A stretch of 64,000 nucleotides of DNA from Bacillus sp. REN3 (GTDB taxonomy: Bacteria; Bacillota; Bacilli; Bacillales; Cytobacillaceae). This document shows, one piece after another, positions 54,200 to 63,133 of the stretch. Numbering within the stretch: position 1 is the first letter of the stretch; each line of letters starts with the position of its first letter. The stretch is taken from the NCBI RefSeq assembly GCF_017912555.1, contig NZ_JAERSD010000004.1:54330-118329 (forward strand), in the 5' to 3' direction. Below the pieces are notes generated by a model. The model did no database searches. It had not been told where the DNA came from and saw nothing but the letters and a program-made list of their open reading frames with translations. Made by a program: the position numbers and the translations under genes.

Positions 54200-56242
54200 C
54201 TATTCCAAGGCATAGACTGCCTTCTCCAACGTATGGAATCCATCATCGAATGCCGTGGATTCGAGCGGTCTGTGGATATAAAATCCTTGTGCATAATGAC
54301 AGTCAAGGTCTCTCAGGATATTGATCTGTTCTTTTGTTTCAACGCCTTCAGCCACAATCTTGACCGAAAGGCCGTGTCCCATTGTGATGATCGCCTTCAC
54401 AATCGCAATGTCTGATGGATCTTGATGAAGATTATTGATAAAGGATTGATCGATCTTTAACGTATCGATCGGCAGGCTCCTTAAATAACTCAATGACGAG
54501 TATCCTGTTCCGAAATCATCAATCGATACCTTTACACCCAGATTCTGCAGGACCCTCATGACCGAAATGCTATACGCAATATCGTTCAGCATCGCGCTTT
54601 CGGTAAGCTCCAGTGTAAGGAATTCCGGATTAAGCCGGGATTCCTCAAGTGCGTTGACGACCTGTCCAATGAAAGCATGCTGCTGGAACTGATAGGCGGA
54701 TACATTGACAGATACGCCGAGTTTCGAATGGCCTTTCTGCTGCCATTCTTTTGTTTGTTTGCAGGCCGTTGCCAGCACCCATGCTCCGATTTCCTCGATG
54801 AGTCCTGTCTCTTCAGCCAGCGGGATGAATTGGGCAGGTGATACGAGACCAAGATGGGGGTGCCTCCAGCGAATCAATGCTTCCGTGCAAGTGATCTCGC
54901 CTGATTTCAGGTCCATCAGAGGCTGGTAGCAAAGATAGAATTCATTTTTTTGGAGGGCTTTGCGCAAATAGCTCTCCAGTTCAAGCCGGATCATTGCCTG
55001 GTCATTCATGTCGTTCGAGAAGAAGGTAATCTTGTTGCCTCCCTCGTTCTTTGAACGGTTCATGGCGATATCGGCATTCTTGAGTAATACTTGTTCATCA
55101 AGTCCGTCACCCGGAAAGGAACTGATGCCGATGCTTGCCGTTACAATGAACTCCTGGTTTTGATAATACAATGGTTTGGCAATGACTTTTTGCAGCTCTC
55201 TTGAAGTCCTTGTGGCCTTCTCGATACTGACATCCTTAGTCAACAGCAATGTGAATTTATCGCCGCTGAACCTGCCGAGGAAGGCTCCTTCCGGAAGATT
55301 TGATTGAATCCTCTCAGCGAGTTCCTTCAAAACAATGTCCCCCGCATAGTGGCCAAGGCTGTCGTTGATGATCTTGAACCGGTCGATATCAAGAACTAAC
55401 ACGGCAATGACTTCTTTTTTCTTCTTCGCCTGCTTCAGAATCTCTTCCAGATGCTCCGTGAATTTCATCCTATTCGGAAGCCCGGTATCACGGTCATAAT
55501 ATGCCAGCTGGATGATCTTTTCTTCGGTTTTTTTCTGGCTCGTGATATTCCTGCCAATCCCATAGGTGCCCACACAATTTCCATTGACCGTAATCGGGAT
55601 ATTCTTGATTTCGAAAATCTGGGTTTCTCCTGACTTGATCTTGATTTCGATATTGTATGTCTGATTTTTGCCTCGCACTGCTTTCAAAAAATGAAGCCTT
55701 GCCCTTGGAATATCATCCTGGCTGATGAAATCAAGAGCCGGACTGCCAATCAGTTCCGCTTCACTGAAACCGAATGTTTTAAAAAAAGAATGGTTCACAC
55801 TTGTAAAATTGCCTTCGAGATCGGTTGAATACACAAAATCGCCGTTGTTGTCAAAAAGCGAGCGATAATGCTGCTCAGATACCTTCAGGCTTTCATTCAA
55901 TTGGATGATATCCTGCCTGGAAGCTGCCACCAAGTCTACCAGGGTATTGATGGTATTTTGATTCTGCTGCTGAAGGATCAAATCCAGTTCCTGGCTGGTG
56001 AATGACGTAAATGACAGAACATCCTGGCCCAGACTCTTTCCGGTTGTACTGCTGATAATGATTGCGTGAGGAAGAGATCTCTTGACCAGCGCATTCAGCA
56101 GAAGGAATCCATTTTCCTTTTCCGTGAAAATCTGTACAAGCAAATTGGAGCATGCCTGTAATGAATGGTATTCCATAAAACGATTCAGTTGTTGTTCGTT
56201 CTCAAATACGCAGCAATTTGTCCTGGCCATTGTATTCTCCAA
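54200..56242 (-). CDS. PAS-GGDEF-EAL protein, probable c-di-GMP phosphodiesterase
   Basis: A 680-aa cytoplasmic signalling protein. Residues 1-95: a region (LLVQIFTEKENGFLLLNALVK, LPHAIIISSTTGKSL) resembling the beginning of a FIST sensor domain but too short for a full one. About 125-240: PAS. About 245-410: GGDEF domain whose signature is SGDKF, so cyclase activity is doubtful. About 425-670: EAL domain with intact CTEALIRWRHP, LTESAMLND, DDFGTGYSSL, LKIDQSFI and EGVET. Likely net role: c-di-GMP breakdown controlled by a PAS signal. Confidence 0.88.
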   Translation of the reverse strand: MENTMARTNCCVFENEQQLNRFMEYHSLQACSNLLVQIFTEKENGFLLLNALVKRSLPHAIIISSTTGKSLGQDVLSFTSFTSQELDLILQQQNQNTINTLVDLVAASRQDIIQLNESLKVSEQHYRSLFDNNGDFVYSTDLEGNFTSVNHSFFKTFGFSEAELIGSPALDFISQDDIPRARLHFLKAVRGKNQTYNIEIKIKSGETQIFEIKNIPITVNGNCVGTYGIGRNITSQKKTEEKIIQLAYYDRDTGLPNRMKFTEHLEEILKQAKKKKEVIAVLVLDIDRFKIINDSLGHYAGDIVLKELAERIQSNLPEGAFLGRFSGDKFTLLLTKDVSIEKATRTSRELQKVIAKPLYYQNQEFIVTASIGISSFPGDGLDEQVLLKNADIAMNRSKNEGGNKITFFSNDMNDQAMIRLELESYLRKALQKNEFYLCYQPLMDLKSGEITCTEALIRWRHPHLGLVSPAQFIPLAEETGLIEEIGAWVLATACKQTKEWQQKGHSKLGVSVNVSAYQFQQHAFIGQVVNALEESRLNPEFLTLELTESAMLNDIAYSISVMRVLQNLGVKVSIDDFGTGYSSLSYLRSLPIDTLKIDQSFINNLHQDPSDIAIVKAIITMGHGLSVKIVAEGVETKEQINILRDLDCHYAQGFYIHRPLESTAFDDGFHTLEKAVYALE

Positions 56243-56309
56243 TGTTTATATTTCTCCAACATCCCCTATCTCATAAAATACCATATTCAGGGGGCTGAGG
56301 ATATGACAA

Positions 56310-56345
56310 AAAAAAGAAAAAACTGCCAACCGACAGCTTTTTCAT
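56310..56345 (-). terminator. weak terminator of yisL
   Basis: On the minus strand AAAGCTGTC-GGTT-GGCAGTTTTTT: an imperfect short stem followed by a strong T-run, just after the yisL stop codon. Confidence 0.5.
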
Positions 56346-56354
56346 CCAGTCTAT

Positions 56355-56711
56355 TTAGAATAAATCGGTACCTAATGGAAGGGAGAATCCAAGATACAAT
56401 ACTAGCAGCAGAGCCACGATGAATTGGATCCAAAGGATCGATGCCTTCTCGTTCTTCTTTGTGCGGATGAGGATCAATTCAAGCAACGAAATGACCCACA
56501 GCCCAACAGCTGCTTTAAGAATATATGTCAGGCTGATACTGTCGAGGCTAAACAGAAGCATAAGCCCTGTCAGCAAAATCAGCAGGTAAACAACCCGTAA
56601 GACCATCTGGACAATCTTCGAACCTTTTTCTTTTCCGCTCTTATGTAGTCCTAGCGATACAAAAAACAAAACAATTGCTAAAAACCATGCTGTCATATGT
56701 GCATGTATCAT
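56355..56711 (-). CDS. yisL: YisL family (UPF0344) membrane protein
   Basis: A 118-aa protein with four membrane segments: HMTAWFLAIVLFFVSLGL, MVLRVVYLLILLTGLMLLFSL, LKAAVGLWVISLLELILI and WIQFIVALLLVLYLGFSLPLG. The N-terminus and the LP-LG-LF ending match B. subtilis YisL. GGAGG is 9 bases before the ATG. Function unknown. Beside yisK as in B. subtilis. Confidence 0.88.
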   Translation of the reverse strand: MIHAHMTAWFLAIVLFFVSLGLHKSGKEKGSKIVQMVLRVVYLLILLTGLMLLFSLDSISLTYILKAAVGLWVISLLELILIRTKKNEKASILWIQFIVALLLVLYLGFSLPLGTDLF

Positions 56712-56807
56712 TCAATCCGTCCTCCTATTGTCAAGTTCCCAAACATCATACCATATTTGCCTATGAATTCCTAAATATAAGGTATCCAAGGTTTATATGT
56801 TGATTCT

Positions 56808-57713
56808 CTATTCGATCGAATTTTTCAGTGCCCCGATGTTTTCAACTGTAATTTCAATCACATCCCCGGACTTTAGGAATCTTGGTGGATTGAAGCCTTT
56901 CCCTACTCCAGCTGGCGTTCCGGTGGCGATGATATCGCCGGGTTCCAATGTCATTCCCTGTGAAAGCACAGCGATGATTTCCTCTATCGGAAAAATGAAA
57001 TTTCCTGTGTTCGAATCCTGCCTGATTTCACCATTCACTTTGGTCTGGATGTCAAGGTTGTTCGGATTTTCGATAGCCGATTTGTGAACAATCCATGGCC
57101 CCATCGGGCACGTCGTATCAAGGCTCTTGCCGATGAAAAATTGCTTATGCCGCGCTTGAAGATCCCTGGCCGTTAGATCATTGATGATTGTATAGCCGAA
57201 GACATAATCCAGAGCGTCTTCTCGCTTGATGGCCCTTCCCTTCTTGCCGATGACGACGGCAAGTTCACCTTCGTAGTCGAGCTCCTCTGTCAGTTCCTTG
57301 TGGTTCATGACTTTCATGTCGTGGCCAGTGACAGAGGTGGGAGATTTAGTGAATACCATAACATGCTTAGGGATATCATCCTTGCTTCCCATTTCGATAG
57401 CATGTTCAGCGTAATTTTTGCCGACACAGAAGATATTCTTAACAGGCTTCGGAATTGGCGGCAAAAGCTTCACCTGCCCCAGAGGAATCAACAGCTCCTC
57501 TTCTAGCTGATTCTCTTTCACCCATTCTGAGATTTTAACAGCTTCATTGTAAAAGTCTTCCCCTCTTGCAATCCCCTCAAGCATGGATGCAGGGAATCCT
57601 GCCTTGCCATCCATCCGTTCAGAAGCCGCAGCAAGCGGAAGGACACAATCGTTCTTTTCATTGACAATCCCGGTAAAAGTGCTTGATCCGTTTTGAAAAG
57701 TGGCGAATTTCAT
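56808..57713 (-). CDS. yisK: fumarylacetoacetate hydrolase family protein YisK
   Basis: A 301-aa FAH-superfamily protein: FCVGKNYAEHA, the metal-binding DYEGELAVVIGKKGRAI, YTIINDLTARDLQ, GDIIATGTPAGVGKGF. B. subtilis YisK has oxaloacetate decarboxylase activity and has been linked to the cell-shape factor Mbl; the same is plausible here. Closely followed upstream by the P-loop gene (9 bp gap). Same neighbourhood (yisL, gerP) as B. subtilis. Confidence 0.92.
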   Translation of the reverse strand: MKFATFQNGSSTFTGIVNEKNDCVLPLAAASERMDGKAGFPASMLEGIARGEDFYNEAVKISEWVKENQLEEELLIPLGQVKLLPPIPKPVKNIFCVGKNYAEHAIEMGSKDDIPKHVMVFTKSPTSVTGHDMKVMNHKELTEELDYEGELAVVIGKKGRAIKREDALDYVFGYTIINDLTARDLQARHKQFFIGKSLDTTCPMGPWIVHKSAIENPNNLDIQTKVNGEIRQDSNTGNFIFPIEEIIAVLSQGMTLEPGDIIATGTPAGVGKGFNPPRFLKSGDVIEITVENIGALKNSIE

Positions 57714-57722
57714 TTTTTCCTC

Positions 57723-58244
57723 CTAATCATTTATTGCCGAAAGCTGCTCAAATAATTGATCTGCTTCCCGCCTTGTCTTTAGATGATACACTTGTTTGCC
57801 CTCTTGCTGATAGCGTTTTAATTTTTCGCGGATGGCAGGAGCTTCTTTCCGCTTATACTGTGCGACCCATTTAATAAATTCCCAATCAAGCTTTTCTGGA
57901 CAGCCAGATGCCATATCCGGCCTTCTTTTTCCATGGAATATGACCCTTCTTTTCAATATACCGAATAGGCATACAGACGTTGGGTAATCAAGAAAAATAA
58001 TAGTGTCACAAGCTTTTGCCCTGATGTCCATACTACTTCCGAAATTGCCGTCCATGATCCAGGACTCTTTTTTGATTAGTCTAGAAAGGATTTCAAACCA
58101 AACTTTTTTGTCTGTCATTTTCCATCCTGGCTTCCAATAGAGGACATCAAGATGGTGCACCTCAACGCCCATCATCTTTCCCAGTTTCCTTGCCAGTGTC
58201 GATTTTCCGGCTCCTCCGCTGCCGATGATGATGATTTTTTTCAT
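57723..58244 (-). CDS. P-loop nucleotide kinase-like protein (topology-modulation type)
   Basis: A 173-aa NTPase related to adenylate/shikimate kinases: Walker A IIIGSGGAGKSTLARKLG, HLDVLYWKPGW, WIMDGNFGSSMDIR, DTIIFLDYPTSVCLFGILKRR and a C-terminal basic segment. It matches what databases call DNA topology modulation protein FlaR; the real substrate is unknown. The start at 58244 overlaps the DUF418 stop codon by 4 bases, so translation is probably coupled. Confidence 0.8.
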   Translation of the reverse strand: MKKIIIIGSGGAGKSTLARKLGKMMGVEVHHLDVLYWKPGWKMTDKKVWFEILSRLIKKESWIMDGNFGSSMDIRAKACDTIIFLDYPTSVCLFGILKRRVIFHGKRRPDMASGCPEKLDWEFIKWVAQYKRKEAPAIREKLKRYQQEGKQVYHLKTRREADQLFEQLSAIND

Positions 58245-59428
58245 ATCCGGCCGCCTCTCTTTAATGGCTGTTTCTTCATATATGTCCCGCTGCGCCACAG
58301 CCATTCGACCGGGCCGTAAAAAAACCTCCGGACCCACAAGCCGCTCGCTGCAAGCTGGATCGTGTAAATCCCGATTGCCAGCATCGTTCCTTCAAAAAGT
58401 GAAACCTTGCCAAAGTATCCGAGTCCATAACTGTAAAAGATCATAGTCGAAAAGACAGATTGAAATAGATAATGGCTGATCGACAGCCTGCCTGCTGCCT
58501 CAAGCGGCGCAAAGAGGCGATCCATCTTCCGGTTTTCTGATGCAAGCGCAATCCAAAGTGCATAGGAAACCGAGAGCAACGGTCCTCCAAATGTATCCTG
58601 CGCATAATCGGTCACAATGTTCCTCACTGTGAGATAAGGAATCACCTTTAACAGAAGTCCAGCTGCTGCCATGACGACAGCAAAGCTGGCCATTCCTTGC
58701 TTTTTTGAAGAAACGTTCTCGAAAAGCCGCCACTTGGCCGCTGCCGCTCCAATCAGGAATAGCGGCAGGATGGTGATCAGATAAAACAGCAAACCTGGGA
58801 TATTATGATGTTCATCCCACTCTTTGATTCTTTGTTCCGTAATTTCCATGAAGCTACCGGTTTGATAGATTTCGATTGCCTGTTCCGCGGCTTCTCTGTC
58901 ATATATCGAAAATGAAGCGTTTGGTTCGGCCAGTAAAGACAGCGTAAGCATCATAAGCAGGAGCAGGTTTGGGATAATATAGAGCGCCAGCCCTGCAAAC
59001 AGCAGCCTTTTTGCACCCCAATCGATGAAAAACAGGAAAACAAATCCGCATATTGCATAGGTTATCAGGATATCGCCGGACCAAATCAGAAAAGCATGCA
59101 CGATTCCAAACGACAGCAAAATCGAAAGCCTGCGGAATGCGATCGGATAAAATGGCATCCCTTTGTCAAGCGTCCTCTCCCTCAAAATGACAAGCCCATA
59201 TCCAAACAGCATCGCAAACAGCGGGTAAAAGCTTGCCTGGACGAACAAATCGATAAGCTTATATGTAATCCGGCTGCTTGTCCCATCCCACCATGTTCCA
59301 GGATCGATATAAAAAAATGGGGAATGGAACGAAATCATATTGACGAGGAAAATCCCCAGTAAAGAAAAACCCCGCATCCGGTCAATGGAAACGATCCGAT
59401 TTCCCCCCGGCCGATCATTTGCCTGCAT
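58241..59428 (-). CDS. DUF418 family membrane protein
   Basis: A 395-aa polytopic membrane protein. SIDRMRGFSLLGIFLVNM at the N-terminus and the C-terminal GRLSISHYLFQSVFSTMIFYSYGLG block identify DUF418 (YeiB-like), distantly related to membrane acyltransferases. Function unknown. I start at 59428, with GAGGGGGAG directly upstream. Confidence 0.88.
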   Translation of the reverse strand: MQANDRPGGNRIVSIDRMRGFSLLGIFLVNMISFHSPFFYIDPGTWWDGTSSRITYKLIDLFVQASFYPLFAMLFGYGLVILRERTLDKGMPFYPIAFRRLSILLSFGIVHAFLIWSGDILITYAICGFVFLFFIDWGAKRLLFAGLALYIIPNLLLLMMLTLSLLAEPNASFSIYDREAAEQAIEIYQTGSFMEITEQRIKEWDEHHNIPGLLFYLITILPLFLIGAAAAKWRLFENVSSKKQGMASFAVVMAAAGLLLKVIPYLTVRNIVTDYAQDTFGGPLLSVSYALWIALASENRKMDRLFAPLEAAGRLSISHYLFQSVFSTMIFYSYGLGYFGKVSLFEGTMLAIGIYTIQLAASGLWVRRFFYGPVEWLWRSGTYMKKQPLKRGGRI

Positions 59429-59642
59429 ACTCCCCCTCATTCCATCGTTTATTTTAGATTATCATACTACAAGAAACCCTCCGGAGGTAAGAGCATGGAC
59501 CCTGGCCAATAAGAATGAGGATAAACCTCGCAGCAGGGCATTTTCGTTTCAATGATTGGCAAAAGCAGCTGGACTTTTCTCTTTAGCCATTCTTTCTCCA
59601 GGGAGCTTCACTGGCTGCTTTTCGGGTATTGAGGCTGCCAAA

Positions 59643-59690
59643 AAACACACAAAAAACGCTGATTTGGAAAATAGCATTTTTTGTGTGTTT
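59643..59690. terminator. long AT-rich inverted repeat, terminator-like
   Basis: AAACACACAAAAAA (59643-59656) pairs with TTTTTTGTGTGTTT (59677-59690), with an inner GCT/AGC. It lies 120 bases beyond the stop codon of the acyl-CoA ligase in the 380-bp gap before DUF418. Otherwise 59429-59810 shows nothing but a 5-codon start-stop after a GGAGG. Confidence 0.7.
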
Positions 59691-59810
59691 CTATTCCCTA
59701 TTATACTAAGCTGAATCTCTTAGTGCATTTGCTGGTACTGCCCCCGGATAGCCGCCATGCATAACCAAACCGGGAACGTTCGCAATAACTATTATTCTGT
59801 TCTTTTGCCG

Positions 59811-61403
59811 CTAATTTACGAATCTTCCTGCCGTTCCTTTTGACTCCCAATATTCATTGCGCAGATGGACTTTCTGGATTTTTCCAGATGCGGTCTTTGG
59901 CAGTTCTTTTACAAAGGTCACACCAGTGATGGCTTTGAAGTGTGCAAGCTTCTCCCTTGAGAAAGCGATCAAACCCTTTTCAGACACATTTTCATTTTCC
60001 CTGAGCACAACATAGGCATGAGGGGTTTCGCCCCATTTTTCATGAGGGACAGCGATGACCGCAGCCTCCAGGACAGCCGGGTGCTCATATAGTGCTCCCT
60101 CTACCTCGATGGAGGAAATGTTTTCACCGCCGCTAATAATGACGTCTTTTTTTCGGTCGACGATGTCAATGTTGCCGTACTGGTCGACTGTAGCCATATC
60201 CCCAGTGTGGAGCCAGCCATCCCGGATTGTTTCCATTGTCGCCTCTTCATTCTTCCAATACCCTTTCATGACACCATTGCTCCGTGTGACGACTTCCCCG
60301 ATTTCCGTTCCGTCATGCGCGACCTCTTCACCGTAATCGTTCACTACTTTCACTTCACAGCCAATCATCGAGATTCCTGCTTTGGCTTTCATCCGGTATT
60401 GTTCATTTAGCGGAAGATCTTTCAGATGTGACCGGACTGTTGAAATTGTGCTCAACGGAGATGATTCCGTCATGCCATAAACCTGGATGAATTCCCAGCC
60501 AAGCTCTTTCTCGACTCTTGTGACAAAAGCTGGAGGCGGTGCGGATCCCGCAATGACAACCCTTACTTCCTGCTCAATCGCCGGCACATTCTTTTCATAA
60601 TATTGAAGCAAGGAATTGAGAACTGTCGGCGCCATATGCATGATTGTTACTCCTTTTTTTTCAAGCGCATGAAAAATGGCTTCCGGTGTTGTCTTCCTCA
60701 GGCACACCTGTGATGAGCCATTGGCCGTGTAATAGAATGGCGAACCCCACCCATTCACATGGAACATTGGCAGGACGTGCAGAAGGACGTCTTCATCGCG
60801 AACCCGCAAATGATGCATTGTACTAAGTGCATGAAGGTAGTTATTCCGGTGGGTGAGCATGACGCCCTTCGGATTTCCTGTAGTCCCGCTGGTATACAGC
60901 AGGCTGCAGACATCGTCTTCCTCGAGCTTTTCCCGCTCGAAGGCATCTGGTGACTGAAGGGCTAGCCAGTCATCATATCCGGTTTCTGGAGTGCTTTCTT
61001 CCTTATAATGGACGATGATATGCTTGACGGTTTCGAGTTTGTCTTTAACAGGCATGATGAGATGGTACAAATCCTGGTCGACGAACAGTACCTTCGATTC
61101 GCTGTGGTTCAAAATGAACAAATAATCCTCCGGCTTCAGGCGGATGTTCAACGGAACCATCACTCCGCCTATCTGGAAAACGCCGTAAAAGCCTTCGAGC
61201 ATTTCAATCGAATTTGGTGCTAGGTACGCAATCCGGTCTCCTTTTCCCGCCCCAAGCTTCCTCAATCCATCGGAAAGCCTGTTCACCCTTTCGTTCAATT
61301 CGGAATATGTAAACGCCCGGTCTTCTGAAAGAATAGCTTTCTTGTCCCCATAAAGGGAAACGGCCCGATCTAAAAATTGGTTCAGCAACAAAGGAACATT
61401 CAT
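59811..61403 (-). CDS. long-chain acyl-CoA ligase (AMP-binding)
   Basis: A 530-aa ANL-family adenylating enzyme that activates fatty acids to acyl-CoA. LLYTSGTTGNPKGVMLTHRN is the phosphate loop, QVYGMTESSPLST the A5 motif, GWLHTGDMATVDQYGNIDIVDRKKD the hinge, and PKTASGKIQKVHLR the C-terminal catalytic Lys. The chain-length preference cannot be told; medium- or long-chain acids are likely. Transcribed away from gerP; its 5' region (61404-61538) has no regulator site I recognise. Confidence 0.93.
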   Translation of the reverse strand: MNVPLLLNQFLDRAVSLYGDKKAILSEDRAFTYSELNERVNRLSDGLRKLGAGKGDRIAYLAPNSIEMLEGFYGVFQIGGVMVPLNIRLKPEDYLFILNHSESKVLFVDQDLYHLIMPVKDKLETVKHIIVHYKEESTPETGYDDWLALQSPDAFEREKLEEDDVCSLLYTSGTTGNPKGVMLTHRNNYLHALSTMHHLRVRDEDVLLHVLPMFHVNGWGSPFYYTANGSSQVCLRKTTPEAIFHALEKKGVTIMHMAPTVLNSLLQYYEKNVPAIEQEVRVVIAGSAPPPAFVTRVEKELGWEFIQVYGMTESSPLSTISTVRSHLKDLPLNEQYRMKAKAGISMIGCEVKVVNDYGEEVAHDGTEIGEVVTRSNGVMKGYWKNEEATMETIRDGWLHTGDMATVDQYGNIDIVDRKKDVIISGGENISSIEVEGALYEHPAVLEAAVIAVPHEKWGETPHAYVVLRENENVSEKGLIAFSREKLAHFKAITGVTFVKELPKTASGKIQKVHLRNEYWESKGTAGRFVN

Positions 61404-61538
61404 AAACTGTCTCCTCTCGAATAAATTTAAAATTCGGAATATATAGATATAGTATCACATTTTTGTTGCTGTTCTATATCTTTTTATCTGTTGTATAACA
61501 AATCTTGTTCCAGCCTTGCGGATATAGGCATTTTAATC

Positions 61539-61565
61539 ACATTCTTCCCTTCGTCGCATACGATA
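61539..61565 (+). promoter_or_regulatory. sigma-K-type promoter of gerPABCDEF
   Basis: AC (61539-61540), 16 bp, then CATACGATA (61557-61565) fits the sigma-K consensus AC-N16/17-CATANNNTA perfectly. It lies 30 bases before the gerPA start. gerP of B. subtilis and B. cereus is expressed in the mother cell late in sporulation from such a promoter. Confidence 0.8.
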
Positions 61566-61595
61566 AAAAAGAAACTCATGCAAAGGGTGTTGCTC

Positions 61596-61817
61596 ATGCC
61601 GGCAATCGTTGGTGTTGCCCAGGTCGTCACCCTGGGGAATAGCGCAGTATTCCACATTGGAGATGTCTATAAAATCATGCCCGTTTCCAATGCAAAGACA
61701 TTCTCTGGCGCAGGATCTTTCAATACCGGGGATGGGCTGACAATCTATAATAACCAAAGTTCTACGAATACCTTTGATAATGATGGCTTGGATCAGGGAA
61801 ATTACTTTAATGCGTAA
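61596..61817 (+). CDS. gerPA: spore germination protein GerPA
   Basis: A 73-aa protein, MPAIVGVAQVVTLGNSAVFHIGDVYKI..., with the GerPA/GerPF fold and the GSFNTGDGLTIYNNQSSTN block. The HIGD motif separates it from GerPF (FGD). GerP proteins sit in the spore coat and let germinants reach the inner membrane receptors. Start at 61596 with AAAGGGTG upstream; length equals B. subtilis GerPA. Confidence 0.92.
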   Translation: MPAIVGVAQVVTLGNSAVFHIGDVYKIMPVSNAKTFSGAGSFNTGDGLTIYNNQSSTNTFDNDGLDQGNYFNA

Positions 61818-61832
61818 CGCAGGTGATGGCGA

Positions 61833-62066
61833 ATGAACTTTTATATCCAACAATCCATCCACATAAACCTATTGAAAATAGGCGGTGTGACCAACTCCTC
61901 CGTCCTGCAAATTGGCAGTGCCGGTATCATCAAGCCCTCTTCCCATCTATTCAATACCGGCGGATTCACTGAACCTGCCCCAGAGGCACAAGCGGGAGGC
62001 ATTCCAAGTCCCGGACTCCTTTTATCCCCTGCTGTTCCGCTCCACCCTCCTGTCCGGAATGACTGA
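61833..62066 (+). CDS. gerPB: spore germination protein GerPB
   Basis: A 77-aa protein starting MNFYIQQSIHINLLKIGGVT with SSVLQIGSAGII, as in GerPB, and a proline-rich C-terminus. GGTGATGGCGA precedes the ATG, 15 bases after gerPA. Coat-permeability role as for the other GerP proteins. Unusually, it is followed by a 270-base gap before gerPC. Confidence 0.9.
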   Translation: MNFYIQQSIHINLLKIGGVTNSSVLQIGSAGIIKPSSHLFNTGGFTEPAPEAQAGGIPSPGLLLSPAVPLHPPVRND

Positions 62067-62096
62067 TCGGTTTCTATCCGCTTGGGTGGGGTACGT

Positions 62097-62231
62097 GTTA
62101 GCTTCCGCCCCCTTGGGCTTTCACTTTCCATTTCCGGCGACTCATCTGTCGCCTGTCATGCCTCCGGGACCTAGGCAGGCACTAAGGCGGAAGCATCTGG
62201 CCTGCTGTTGCCATCCGCAAGAGAGGCTAAC
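62097..62231 (+). other. structured GC-rich spacer inside the gerP operon
   Basis: Between gerPB and gerPC lie 270 GC-rich bases. Pairings: GCTTCCGCC (62101-62109) with GGCGGAAGC (62186-62194); inside it GGCGAC-TCATCT-GTCGCC (62136-62153) and TGCCT/AGGCA (62159-62163 with 62073-equivalent 62173-62177); outside it GTTAGC (62097-62102) with GCTAAC (62226-62231). This would be a multi-branched RNA fold. No ORF with a ribosome site. Confidence 0.5.
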
Positions 62232-62336
62232 CGGGCTCTACACGGAAAAGAACAGGAATGGGAGTACGCCACCGCTTGCAACAAGGTTTACGAAAATTAC
62301 CTTTTAAAAATACTGGTTTGATTCGAGGTGATTCGA

Positions 62337-62954
62337 TTGTATGCTGGATTGTATCAATATTTAACCAGGCTGCATTTGTTTGTTGAACACCAGAATAATA
62401 AGATTGCCAGGCTGGAGAAGATGGTCCTCGCCCTTCAAGAAGATGTTCAAGCACTTAAAGAGCGGCCTCCAGTCCAAATTGGCAATATTGAATATAAATT
62501 TGACCAGTTGAAAGTAGAAACTCTTGAGGGAACCCTGAATATTGGCCTGAATCCTACTGACCTGGAGGATATTGACGACTTCAGTGTCGATCAAAAGACG
62601 ATGAATGTACCCGTTCCGCCAAATCAGATTTTCAAAAGGACAATTAAGATCGAAACTGCCATCCAACAATATTTAGAAACTGACCTGGAGACAATTTACC
62701 GAGATGCCAAGGAAAAATTGGGCATCCAGGTCGAGGACTCCTACTTTGCCTTTATCAAAGAGGATATCAAAAAACAGCTATCCGGCAGGGTCGCTGCACA
62801 TCTGAAGGATCAGCATGTCGCAGGGCGCAGTGAAGAAACGAGCAAGGAAGCTGATGACCAAATAATTGAATTGTTGAAGCAGGAAATCCAGAATGGGGTT
62901 TATCTATTCCTGAAAAACCTGCCCGACAATATGAAGGAAGGAAAGGAAGAATGA
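62337..62954 (+). CDS. gerPC: spore germination protein GerPC
   Basis: A 205-aa protein with an N-terminal coiled coil (HLFVEHQNNKIARLEKMVLALQEDVQALKE, residues about 10-42), a central beta segment (VQIGNIEYKFDQLKVETLEGTLNIGL) and a charged helical C-terminus. I start at TTG 62337: GAGGTG lies 6 bases before it and the length equals B. subtilis GerPC; a GTG at 62328 overlaps the ribosome site. Its stop overlaps gerPD by 4 bases. Confidence 0.9.
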   Translation: MYAGLYQYLTRLHLFVEHQNNKIARLEKMVLALQEDVQALKERPPVQIGNIEYKFDQLKVETLEGTLNIGLNPTDLEDIDDFSVDQKTMNVPVPPNQIFKRTIKIETAIQQYLETDLETIYRDAKEKLGIQVEDSYFAFIKEDIKKQLSGRVAAHLKDQHVAGRSEETSKEADDQIIELLKQEIQNGVYLFLKNLPDNMKEGKEE

Positions 62955-63133
62955 ATTTTCACGTATACAATCGGGATGTTTGTGTCGATAATATCAGGAT
63001 TATCGGTGTTTCCAGTTCTTCCGTTTTCATGGTAGGCGACGCCCAAACCATCCAGCTTGCAGCGATATTCGATACTCCAGCAGAATCATTGATCATCGGG
63101 CCGTTCGTCCCGCTTGCACCGGAAGTGAGATAA
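62951..63133 (+). CDS. gerPD: spore germination protein GerPD
   Basis: A 60-aa protein, MNFHVYNRDVCVDNIRIIGV then SSVFMVGDAQTIQLA and ending PFVPLAPEVR, the GerPD pattern. ATGA overlap with gerPC and direct abutment with gerPE show tight translational coupling. Confidence 0.9.
   Translation: MNFHVYNRDVCVDNIRIIGVSSSSVFMVGDAQTIQLAAIFDTPAESLIIGPFVPLAPEVR

Noticed and set aside
59491-59511. GGAGG followed by a start codon downstream of DUF418
   Set aside because: The frame stops after five codons; no evidence of a leader peptide function.
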